Shown here: piece after piece, positions 24,416-35,141 of the stretch
How positions within the stretch are numbered: position 1 is the first letter of the stretch
Layout of the letters: each line of letters starts with the position of its first letter
From: Aaosphaeria pasadenensis
Taxonomy: Eukaryota; Ascomycota; Dothideomycetes; Pleosporales
Length of the DNA: 64,000 nucleotides
Assembly: GCA_022813625.1 (NCBI GenBank)
Contig: JAKLMB010000010.1
Span: forward strand, 248,001-312,000
Direction: 5' to 3'
The notes under the pieces: model-generated
The model's database searches: none
What the model was told of the DNA's origin: nothing
What the model saw: only the letters and a program-made list of their open reading frames with translations
Made by a program: the position numbers and the translations under genes

Positions 24416-26016
24416 ATGCAGTCCTCCAGATGGGCTCCTAAGCCCACCGAGTCACCGAAACCCGCGTCGACCCCAAACACGCCGGCGCAACAACCTGAAG
24501 AACAGAAACCACCGCCACCAGCTGCGCCGACGGAAGTGAAAGCCCCAGAAGCGCAAGTTGAATCTACTCCCCCAGTAGCTCAACCTACCCAGTCTGAACC
24601 GGTTCGTGATTTCTCTGCTCTTCCTACTCTCAAATTGTCCTTGTATATCGCCATGTAGTCTCATGTTGAAGTTCTGCTCCTGGAAGATGGTAGTTAACAT
24701 CCTCATAGCTACCTCCCGAGACAACGACATACGACTATAGCTATGCCGACCCTTCAATGGACTCATTCGCGCAAACCGCGTCGACCGACGATTTGTTCTT
24801 CGACGACGACTTCACTCCCATTGCCGAGCCAGTTCTGGAAGCAAACCCCGTCGTGATACCACTTGACGAACCCGTTGATGCGCCTGAAGCGGCCATTGCG
24901 CCACACCACGAGCCACAACCACCGCAACAAATACCCCGAGGCCCAGCGAACGGCGATAGAGGCGGAAGAGGGCGGGGAAGGGGACGCGGAGCCGGAGGAC
25001 GGGGCAGAGGACGAGGAAACGCCCCGCCTGGCTCGCAGTACACCGACATCCGCAAAGAGGAGAAGAAAGAGGAGGTCAAGGCCGAGCAGAAGTCCGAGAA
25101 GAAGGAGGATAAACCTGCGGAACCTGAGCCTGCGGACACATCTGCCACCGAAAATACGGAGACCGCATCAACAGAAGCATCATCAAACCCCGCTGCTGCT
25201 AAAGAGCCGAAAGGTCCCACGTCTGTTAGGGGTGACAGAACCCTGACCGGAGGCCCTCAACGTACGCGATTGACGGAATCAGAGCTGAACGCGAAGCTCG
25301 CGTCCATGCGGTCCAAGAACGAGACGCTTGCCGCAGCTCATGCACGCGCCGAAGCCGATCTAGCGAACTTCGAGGCACGCGAGGCTCTCGCGGTGAAACA
25401 GAGCGCGGAGAAGAAGAGGCAGCAAGCAGAGAGGCAGAAGCAGGATAGGCAGAACAGGCAACAGATGATGGGCGAGCGAGAGCGAAACAGGCAGAGGAAG
25501 TTGGATGCGCTGAGCGGTCGGGAATGGGATGTCGAAAAGGAGGACGGGTTCAGTGGTACTGGAGATGAGAGGAGGCGCGGTGCAGCGAGAGGAGCTCACG
25601 GAGGCATCGCTCCAAGCACCCGGCCTGCAGCTTCGCATATAGATGATGCTGCTGTACTAGACGACGAAGCAAGCTCTACTTCTTACCGCGGACGGGGACG
25701 AGGTCGTGGCGGAAGGGGAGGCAGAGGAGGTAGAGGGGGTCGCGGAGACCATCATGGCCCAGGAACACCAAACAAGAAGCCAGAGGAACAACAGCCACCA
25801 ACAGCGGCCGACTTCCCCGAGCTCCCATCCGGACCATCGACCTCACAAAAGGCCGGCGACGCGCCCAAGACGCTGGACTTCCCGATCAAAAACAAAGCAT
25901 CCGAGATCAAGGCCACCGAACCAGAGCGACCAGGCCTCGTCAAGCAAGAGTCATTCGGATTGGGATCGCCGATGGAGAAGGGCAAGAGCTGGGCCGATCA
26001 GGTGGAAGGGTCGTAG
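24416..26016 (+). CDS. RGG-rich putative RNA-binding protein
   Basis: Predicted 497-residue, largely disordered protein. Exons 24416-24601 and 24709-26016 are joined across a 107-nt intron (GTTCGT donor, CATAG acceptor); this acceptor gives the frame reading TYDYSYADPSMDSF. The N-terminus is Pro/Glu-rich. An acidic FFDDDFTP segment follows, then a first Arg/Gly-rich block (about residues 140-170), a Glu/Lys-rich linker, a charged helical region with alternating Arg/Gln/Glu (ANFEAREALAV onward; REWDVEKEDGF), and a second RGG block with repeated GRGG units (about residues 375-395). The C-terminus ends in an amphipathic KGKSWADQVEG motif. RGG boxes suggest mRNA or ribosome binding and arginine methylation. 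The layout is known from uncharacterised fungal proteins; a link to Stm1/SERBP1-like factors is only a suggestion. Confidence 0.78.
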
Positions 26017-27613
26017 GATGATTCTGATGATGTCAAAGCATGCTGTGCCAACACGACGACGACGACATCCAGCCCTGCAGGCACCGATTATTAGGAAATT
26101 CTTGGCTTGGAACCGCCAATTGAGCGGCGTACGAACTGGGCTGATCAGATGGAGGACTTGCAATGAAACCCCGCGTGACTGTTGGATGTGTAATTCCTCC
26201 AGAATATACAGAGGAGCTTTAGTAGTTTCGGAAGAATCAGAAGTGGTAGAGGCCATGCAGAAATGAAGATCTGGATAGAAGAAACCTGTATCCAGAGTAG
26301 AGAAACAAAGAGAAAAACACCTATTATATCCTAATAAAATGCAGCACATCCATCCAATCTTCGGATGAACCAAAAATGTCAAATCGTATATATACATATA
26401 TGCCCGTGAACAACACAGTGATCTATTCATCTTCACCACCACCTTCCCGCAATCCACCTTTATATTCCGACTTTTTTTTTCCTTTCTTGATGCTACTAAG
26501 ATTTCACTTCACCGTCAACCATAGCAATCAGACGTTCAGTTCACTCCAACAAAACAATCAATCACAAACCCATCCAAAAACAACAAAAACCTGCAACATA
26601 CCATATAGGACCCCAAATTTACCCAGGAGCTCGAAATCTATGTTCTAGGTCATTTGCAATATATTTGGTACGATCTTTGTCCTTTACTGTTCCTGAATTC
26701 ACATTTCTGACTAGACTTCTTCCTTCGAGTTCTCTGCCACTCCCCTCTCTCTTTTGTTTATTTTTTGATTTTAGGTTTTTCAAACAATGGAATTTGTTTT
26801 ATGTTAGCGTTTATTTGATTTATAAGAGGCATGAATGATGGGATTTAGGTGTTGCTAATTTTTTGGTGGTTGTGAAGGATGTGTTTATGTGTATATGTGG
26901 TTGTTTCTGGTGCTGGACGAAACGCTACTTGGGGTAGTACTTGCGAGAATAGTAAGTTTGGTTTGTGGGATGATGGCAGTAATGTGTAAGGAAGGTGATA
27001 TATTGTAAGTGGGTTTGGTGATTTTGATAGGGATATGTGTGCAAAGAATGTTACGGATGGCTGTCTAATCGTCACGATTAAACATCAAATATAGGCCTCA
27101 CTCGAAGAACATTTTTATATCAACTTTTCCTTTTATCCATTACAATACATACTCTATGAAGAGTCCACAGGCAGTGTGGGATTCGCTCTCCATCTACGAC
27201 CTTGGAAAGAAACGCAAGCCCCAGGAGTCGTTTTGATGGTACATGCGGATCAAAGTCTTTCTACAGAAGAAAAAGACCGGTCATTGAAAAACCCTTAATC
27301 CACACCAGATTCAAAAGAATCAATCAGCCCGCCACTTCGCCGGTCGCCCCGCCCCGTCGTCCGCCAAGGGGCAGATAAAGAAAATGAGAAGAAACGCAAA
27401 AGACCTGCGCCCGCTAAGACGAGTTATGCGGCTTCAGCACAGAAAAAGCCTGAAGAAAGATCGAGACTATGAGATTTCCGCCAAGTGCGTGATTCAGAAG
27501 CGCAGCTGTGAGCCGCCAACATTTGGAGTGGAAGGCATGACTGCTGGGTCGGATGTTGATCAACAGCCAAAGTCAACCCAAACGCAGCGACAGACGGTGT
27601 ACTATCGACGCGT
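26017..27613. other. Convergent intergenic region
   Basis: About 1.6 kb between the 3' ends of two convergent genes. It is AT-rich between 26.3 and 27.1 kb with poly-T and poly-A tracts, consistent with 3' UTR sequence. A frame at 25706-26266 continues out of the RGG gene in another phase and is a shadow. No gene is recognised. Confidence 0.5.
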
Positions 27614-29918
27614 TCATGAATCGCCAGTCGATGCCGAAGCTCCCTCGCCTTGACCTCCACGGAATCCTCGTCCGCGACCTCCACCTCTTCCACGTTGGCC
27701 ACCACGCTCACCGCCACGGAATCCGCCACGGCCTCGGCCCCCGCGACCTCCCTCACTGTCAGAAGCGCCTCCGCTGCGGTATCCCCCGCCTTGGATTCCG
27801 CCTCGGCTGCTGCTCTGCCAGCTTCCGGCACCGTATCGCTGTGCAGGGTCACGGTAGATCTTGACGCTTGGCTTCTCAGGTGACTTGTTGTTCTTCACCT
27901 CTGCGGGGATGCGATGGAAGGCGGCGGTCATGTCGGTAGGAGTGGCAAAGTGCGCCACATAGAAGTGCTTGATCTTCTCAATCTTCTCCACCTTGGCCTT
28001 GTCTTCGTCGCTGAGGAGATTCTTGGCCTCCTCTTCGTCCTTGACGTTGACAATGAAGAGAGCTTTGCTGTCTTTCTTCTCGGCCTGCTCCCTGGGCGCG
28101 GGCGAGGATGGTCCCTTCTCTGGTGCCGAGGTTCCATTGGGCTTGACCTCACTTGGAATTGCCTTCTCCGCTGCGGCGTTCGCAGGCGCCGAAGCACCGG
28201 CAAGAGCACTGGGTTGGGGTGTTGCTGGCTTGATTGGCTCCTTAGGGGTAGCGGCGGGAACGGGAGATGGACCAGTTCGTGCAGGCTGTCCTGCGGGTTT
28301 GATATGTTGCTGCTGAGAAATTGGTGGAGTGGGTACGGCTTGACGAGCACCTTGTTGGGGAGTGCTGGCTGGAGGCACATTGGCACGTGCCTGGGCGGGT
28401 GAAGGTTGGGCAGCTGGGCTTGGGGCGGTAGCCGGGGCAGTACTGGCAACAGCTGGAACTGGTTGCTGTCCAGGTGCGGGCTGTCCAGGTGCAGCTTTGC
28501 CACCGCGATGAGCGAAGTTGAAACCCTGCGCCCTCATCTCCGTGCCTATCCTACCGTTGTCGACGTCCAGAACGAGCCAACCGTAGGCGGCATCTGCAAG
28601 GTTGAAATTCCACATGTTCTTGAAGGCCGACTCATCAATGACGCCACTCTGAGGGCCCGGAGCCGGGCCGCCGAAGGGGTTTCCTCCCTGTGCGACGGAT
28701 GGCATTTTGTTGACGATTTCAATAGCCAAATTCAGCAGTCTTTGCTGAGACTCACTGTCGGAGACAGCAGGCTCGACCTCAGACTTGACCGTATCCCAAA
28801 CGTCATTGAAAGACGCCTTGGAAGCAGCAAGCTTTCCACGGTAATGATCCAAAGTGGGGTTGACACTGAACTCATTGTACGAGCTGCCATAGCGGAAGTG
28901 AAGGCCAGCTGAGATGGAGAAATCGGCCTTGAGGGTGACAGAAAGCTGGTTCAAGAGACCTTCACGGGCGGGGGAGGCATGGGTGACGAAGATTCGAGTT
29001 TCCGTAGGATCATAGACGCGATTTGCGGTGTCGACTAGTTCACCCATCTGTAGCAAAGTAGTCCACATTGTGCCTTGTCCACCGGCAATGGTGGTTCTGC
29101 CCTCACCGTTGTCGAATAGCTTGTGCATGACCACGGCACCACCGAGACCAAGCAGACGAAGCTTGACGCCGCCGACATCGAGGAGTCGGGAATGGGCTTC
29201 ATCTATGATGTGCAAGTTGTCGATCTTGTACTCACCCGAGCGAAGCTTCTCCAAAACCTGAACATCCTCGCAAGCTCCCCAGACCGTGTATACAGGCACA
29301 TTGAGAGTGTAGGTCTTGTTCAAGAAGAGAGGTAACTCGGAGAGCGGTAGATGTTCCCGTACAAACCGTTCCTTGATTGGTGGCTGCGGCGGGGCGGATG
29401 CGATAGAGCGCTTGGTAGCATCGGAAAGTAGGGGGGAGTATTGTGCGACATGCTTGAGGGTTCTGATTGAATTAGCATCTGATGTGATGGTAGCTTCTAG
29501 GCGTGTAGTGAACGTACTTTTCGGCAATGCGGTCGAGAGAGCGGTCGTCATAGAAACCGAAATCACCTGTATGGATGATGTAGCTTGCTCTTGCATCCGC
29601 GGCGAGTTGGTTGAGCGACTGGAGATTGCCTGCCGCATGATCAGTTCACTGAAGCTACGTATGATTGTAATGTGATTCCGTACCTCGCACATCAGCAATG
29701 CAGAGGACTCTCGTGCTTCCCTGTTGTATCACGCGGCCTTGGTTTGGAAGAAGAGGAACTGCGCCAGGAGCGGGGCCTGATGGAGCTCCGCCATTTGGCA
29801 GATAACTCCCGGAATACTGGCGCGGTTGAACGGGTGCTTGCTGTGTGTTGTTAGTCAAGCTTGAATCTGATGCCCCGATACTGGAAACATCGGCGCAGGT
29901 TGAACGTACTGATGCCAT
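27614..29918 (-). CDS. DUF2433 metallophosphatase-like protein with RGG tail
   Basis: A 708-residue protein of the fungal DUF2433 family. Exons read 29918-29910 (only Met-Ala-Ser), 29840-29684, 29629-29518 and 29462-27614; introns are 69, 54 and 55 nt with GTACG-type donors. The first intron is also in frame, so a 731-residue retained form is possible. Residues about 60-330 have a calcineurin-like phosphoesterase fold outline (VLCIADVRG, IIHTGDFGFYDD, VYTVWGACEDV, IFVTHASPAREG), but canonical DxH, GNHD and GHxH ligands are changed to DVR, GACED and TH. A long Pro/Ala linker follows, then a folded-looking segment KALFIVNVKDEEEAKNLL with RRM-like character, and a C-terminal RGG-rich tail. This suggests an RNA-linked, possibly catalytically dead protein. 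The gene diverges from KAP123. Confidence 0.85.
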
Positions 29919-30765
29919 AGAGACAGAGACGGGGGGTATCTTGGATTTCTGGTGATGGCGGGGGGTACCCTGAGAGGTCGTTGGTATAAGGTGAGAGAGA
30001 TCAATCGACGAGGGTATAATGGAGGAGGAGATAGGAAGAGTCGAAGGATCCTTAATGCGGTCGCGTTAAAGTTGATTGACAGTGGAGTGGGTGACTTTCA
30101 CTTCAAACAGAAGAAACAGAACGTAGGACACCAACCACGCTAGGCCCAACATGGCACTAGCGTGATCTCACTGAGCGTAGACTGATTCTTAACCCTTTAA
30201 GTAGCTCGTAGCTCCTCCAGCAATCCATCCTTCTTCACTTCACATTATTACTATCCAATTCTTTCATTCATTCACGGAGTAAGCTTCAGTGAATTAAACT
30301 GCGTCTTAGTCTCTTAATAGGGATAGGATAATTTTCATCAATGTTCCCCATGGCGCACGATTACAGGGTGCAGGCTCGTTGCCTAAGGACCTGGCATCTG
30401 CACACAGCTACGCAAACGCAAGGCGACAAAACAGCAACCAATACGCGTCTGTTTGTTCAAACATTGAGATGAGAAACGGTGCTTGGACGAAGTGTTATCC
30501 GGCATGCCTACATGTCCAACTTCAATTGATGACTTTCGCGTCTCTACACACTACCGAACCAAGCTGTTCGAGGTACTACTGACGCGGGTACGCACGGACC
30601 ACCCTGTGCTTCAACCGATAACTTTTTTAACCAAAAAATTATTTCCCCCCACCTCTCTCTTTCCATCCAACTTTTTCGCAAATTCCACTGCGATACAAGT
30701 CTTCGCTCTCTGCGTTTGACTTCTTTTCTGCTTTTTGAGTTCACTCGTAAAGTAGACTCGACAAC
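29919..30765. other. Divergent promoter region, DUF2433 gene / KAP123
   Basis: An 847-bp spacer between divergent start codons. There is a pyrimidine-rich stretch (about 30620-30680) shortly before the KAP123 start. No gene or repeat is seen. Confidence 0.5.
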
Positions 30766-33700
30766 ATGGATGAGGCAGAGTTTGTGAGCCTCTTGGAGGG
30801 GCTGTTACAGCGTACGTGTGTCCCTCGACCATTGTTTTGATTCTTCATTCTGACTTTACCAGCCGATACCGAGCGTGTCAAGGCTGCCACTGCCAACCTG
30901 AACAAGAACTACTATACCTCGCCGGCTTCCCTCAACGCTCTCCTCCAGATCGTCTGCAACCACGCAAAACCTGAGTTGCGCCAACTCGCTGCGGTCGAGG
31001 CCCGCAAGTTGGTCACGAAGCACTGGGAGAAGCTCCCAGCCGAACAAAAGAATGGACTACGAAACCAGATTTTCCAGTTCACTTTGAATGAGGATCTCAG
31101 ACTGACAAGACACTCGGCTGCGCGTGTCATCGCCGCCATTGCTGCTCAGGACTTCGAGGATGGAGAGTGGGCGGATCTGCCTGGCTACCTACAACAGGCG
31201 TCTACAAGCTCTACAGTCCGACACAGGGAAGTCGGAACTTACATCATCTGGACCACCCTCGAGTCTGTTGGTGATACATTCCCTGGCAAGATCAGTGACT
31301 TGTACACCCTGTTCAGCTCCACCATCCAAGACCCCGAGAGCGCCGAGGTCAGAGTTAACACAATGCTGGCATTGAGCCGCCTCGCTATGCTCCTTGATCC
31401 CGAAGAGGACCCCAAGTCTCTCGCTCAATTCCAGGATGCTATCCCTGGCATGGTCAACGTCCTCAAGGCTACCGTCGATGAGGGTGATGAGGATAACGCC
31501 TTGCAGGCATTCGAGGTGTTCCAAACCCTCCTTGGCTGCGAGTCGGCCTTGCTACAAAAGCACTTCGGTGATCTCGTTAAATTCATGATGGAGCTTGGCA
31601 GCACTACTTCTATCGACGACGATTATCGATCCCAAGCATTGGCCTTCCTCATGCAGTGCGTCCGTTACCGCAAGCTCAAGGTACAGAGCTTGAGGATTGG
31701 AGAGGAGTTGACTCTCAAGGCCCTCGAAATCGTCACTGAACTTGGCGACTTGTCCAGTGATGACGAGGATGTTACACCTGCCAGGTCAGCCCTTGGACTG
31801 CTCGACATTCTCGCCTCGAGCCTGCCCCCGAGCCAGGTCGTCATTCCTTTGATGAAGGCCCTTGGACAGTACTTCAACTCACAGAACCCAGACCACCGTC
31901 AAGCTGGTATTCTTGCCCTTGGCATGTGCGTTGAGGGTGCTCCGGACTTCATCGCCACCCAGCTACACGAGATTCTACCCATGGTTCTTCACCTTCTCGA
32001 GGATCCTGAGCTCAAGGTCAGGGCCGCTGCTTTGAACGGTGTTGCTCGTTTGGCGGACGATCTGGCTGAAGATGTTGGCAAAGAGCATGCCCGCGTCATT
32101 CCCGCCATCATGAAGAATTACGATTTGGCTGTCAACAACCTTCAATCCGCAGATGATGAGCGCAACCTGCAGATCATCCGAGGCAGCTGCCATGCTATTG
32201 ACTCTCTCATTGAAGGTCTTGAGTCTGAGGAAGCTGCTCAGTATGTCGGCGAACTTGTGCCCCGCTTCAGCAAGTTCTTCCACCATGATGACTTCAAGTG
32301 CAAGGGCGCAGCTATCGGTGCTGTCGGTTCTATTGCATCGGCTGCCGAAGAGTCCTTCCTTCCTTACTTTGAATCCACCATGAACTCGCTCTCCCCATAT
32401 GTCAGGATCAAGGACAGCCAAGATGACCTCGAACTCCGTGGCGTCGTGTGCGATTCGATGGGCAAGATTGCTTCCGCTGTCGGTGCTCAGCCCTTTGAGC
32501 CCTATGTGTTGCCTCTCATGGAGGCTTCCGAAGAGGCACTGCACTTGGACCACCCTCGCCTCCGTGAGACCAGCTACATTCTCTGGAGCACAATGGCCAA
32601 GGTCTATGAGGAACAGTTCGCAAAGTACCTCCCCGGCGCTGTCAAGGGTCTCCAGGACTGCTTAGAGCAGGACGAGACTGACCTGGAGGTTGCTTTGGGC
32701 GCCGATGCTGCCGACCTTCTTGGATCCGAGGTTGTCGTTGAAGGCAAGAAGATCAAGGTTGCTGCCGCAACTGATGATGATGACAGCGATCTCAACGAGG
32801 CTGCCATGGATGATGAGGGCTGGGATGACATTGAAGGTGTCACCGCCATTGCCATGGAAAAGGAGATCGCGGCTGAGGTGTACGGTGATATCATCACTCA
32901 CACTCGCCGTGAATATCTCCCTTACCTCGAGAGCACGGTAACCAAGTTGCTTGAGCTCGTTGAGCACTCCTACGAGGGCATCCGTAAGGCTGCTATTGGT
33001 ACTCTATGGCGCACCTATGCCTGCATCTGGGGCATGGCAGAGGGCGACGGAATGGCCAAATGGACACCCGGCTTGCCTCTCCAGACCGAACCCCCACATG
33101 AATTGAAGAAGCTGGGTAACCTCGTCATTACTGCCACTTTGGCTATCTGGCAGGATGAGATGGACCGGTAAGTTTCATGCTTGTTCACTTTTCTTTTTCA
33201 CATCACTCTACAAGGATGATCAATCTTCGTTAATCCCAGCTCACTCTGATGCCAAAGTGCAATTGAGGCGAACACGAATCTGCTTCTGAGTTACTGTTAT
33301 TCATTATATTGCTTTTCACGTTTCTTACGAGGCACGCGACTAACTAAGCAACTAGGGGTACTGTTACGGACATCAACCGTGATGTTGCTGCTACTCTCAA
33401 GCTGTGTGGACCTGCGGTTTTGATTACCGATCAAGGAACCGCTGTTCCTCAAATCTGCCAGCAGCTACTATCAGTCATCACTAAGCGTCACCCCTGCCAG
33501 CAGGATCTCGGTGACGAGGGTGATGATGAAGATATTCTTGACGAGTCGTCTGAATACGACTGGCTGGTTATCGAGACTGCCATGGAGGCTGTGACATGCC
33601 TCGCCGTTGCTCTCGGCCCCGCCTTTGGTGAGCTCTGGAAGATGTTCGAGAAACCAATCGTCAAGTATGCCAGCAGCCAGGAGTCCACTGAGCGTAGTGC

Positions 33701-34299
33701 TGCCGTGGGTACCATTGCCGAGTGCATTGGCAACATGGGTGAGGCATGCACACCCTACACTACCTCTTCGCTGAAGCTTCTTCTTCATCGTCTCTCCGAC
33801 GAGGACCCAGAGACCAAGTCTAACGCTGTTTACGGCATTGGCCTGCTCTGTGAGAAGACCACCAATGACGCTGAGATCTTGAAGTCTCTCCAAACCATCT
33901 TCTCCAAGATCGAGCCCCTGCTCGATGCTCAAAATGAGGCTCGCCTGCTCGACAACACCGCTGGATGCGTGAGCCGAATGACATCGAAGTACCCTGATAA
34001 GATTCCCATCGGAGAGGTTCTCCCTCGGCTCGTCCAGCTTCTCCCCCTTCGCGAGGATTACGAGGAGAACAAGCCCATCTTCAGCATGATTGTAAAGCTT
34101 TGTACGTATTATCAAGTATGCGCATCACGTTGTGCAATAGCTAATAACCATCACAGACCAGGCCAACGAGCCCACCATCCAGCAGTTGACTCCTCAGTTG
34201 ATGACGGTCTTCGAGAAGGTCCTCGGCCCACCCGAGGAGCAACTCGAGGAAGAGACCAGGTCGCAGGTCGTTGAGCTTGTGAAGTATTTGCAAAAGTAG
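30766..34299 (+). CDS. KAP123: Importin beta-4 type karyopherin Kap123
   Basis: Nuclear import receptor for ribosomal proteins, histones and other cargo; it binds Ran-GTP and nucleoporins. Four exons (30766-30811, 30863-33167, 33356-34101, 34157-34299) encode 1,079 residues, close to the family length. The N-terminus (MDEAEFVSLLEGLL; LRQLAAVEARKLVTKHW; ARVIAAIAAQDF) is diagnostic of Kap123/importin-4 rather than Kap95. HEAT repeats run the full length, with an acidic loop near residues 650-675 (DDDDSDLNEAAMDDEGWDD). Introns 1 and 3 are 51 and 55 nt, but intron 2 is 188 nt and appears to host a C/D-box snoRNA (see the separate entry). Frame is kept across all joins, and the stop is the TAG at 34297. 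Confidence 0.95.
33212..33292 (+). ncRNA. snR71: Putative intronic C/D-box snoRNA, snR71-like (25S Am2946 guide)
   Basis: It lies inside the second intron of KAP123 (33168-33355), which is three times longer than most introns here. A CTGA box at 33246-33249 is preceded directly by TAATCCCAGCTCACT. The reverse complement of this guide contains GTGAGCTGGG, an exact match to the conserved 25S rRNA helix AACGTGAGCTGGGTTTAG, and pairing can continue past one mismatch. Five nucleotides upstream of the box pairs with the A of GTGAG, which is the base methylated by yeast snR71 (A2946 in yeast numbering). A C-like box ATGATCA is at 33216-33222 (one base off RTGATGA) and a second CTGA, the likely box D, at 33286-33289, giving a typical length of about 80 nt. 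The imperfect C box and lack of an obvious terminal stem keep this below certainty. Confidence 0.6.
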
Positions 34300-35141
34300 A
34301 AAGGTTGAGCGAGGTTTTATCTATATGACGGTCGGATTTTCTGGATACCCCAAGGACAACAAAAAGCAGATGAGAGGGCAATATTTATTAGAGTGGAAAG
34401 GCACAACAAGGGAAAACTCCCATGGTTACGATGTTAATGAATAAACAACTTGTGATTTCCAAAAAATACTTGGTCAAGTACTGTGCGTCATTGGTTGTGT
34501 GAATTCCCTGTTGATTGAATTCGTGAGATTTTTTCCATAACTAAATACTGATTTTCAGCTTGAATTGGAGTACGTAATTTCCATTTGCATAGTTACACTC
34601 ACTCTGTTTAATAAGGCGGCTTGGGCTGGATCCGAGCAACATGCGTGTGACTTTGTTAGTGTCGATCATAACCGAAACCGGCCCGTCCAAGTGTCGGTAC
34701 CTGACTGATCCAACGGTGAGGTCACTGTAAATCCCGCGATCGCGCGGCAGCCTGCGAGCTTCATCTCTCTGCATCCTCACGCCTCCGTCGCATTCTACTG
34801 ACTAGCTACCACTGCTTAGCTCTTCTTCGCATGAAGAAGCAGAGGTATTAACACGTATTGTCTTTCATTCATCGATTTGGGCTCTCGGCCGTCCATTCTG
34901 AAGCAGCTTTGTCTCGTTCCCAACGCAGCGTCATTCCTAACCCTCGATTGCTGCTACCTCGACTTTGTGTCGTTCCCAAGCGACTTCGCCGACCAATATA
35001 CACTCGTGTGCCCAATACTGCTATAAAGTTATATTACCACGTCGTTGTGATCCAAGAACGTGGTGAATTGTCGCCTTGGCCAGTGGTTTAGCCACTGCGC
35101 ATTCATCCCGACCTTTGCTTCCGTGAAGCACCAAACGCGCG
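34300..35141. other. Intergenic region, KAP123 / NPC1
   Basis: An 842-bp spacer holding the KAP123 3' UTR and the NPC1 promoter. No convincing open frame, repeat or RNA gene. Confidence 0.5.
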
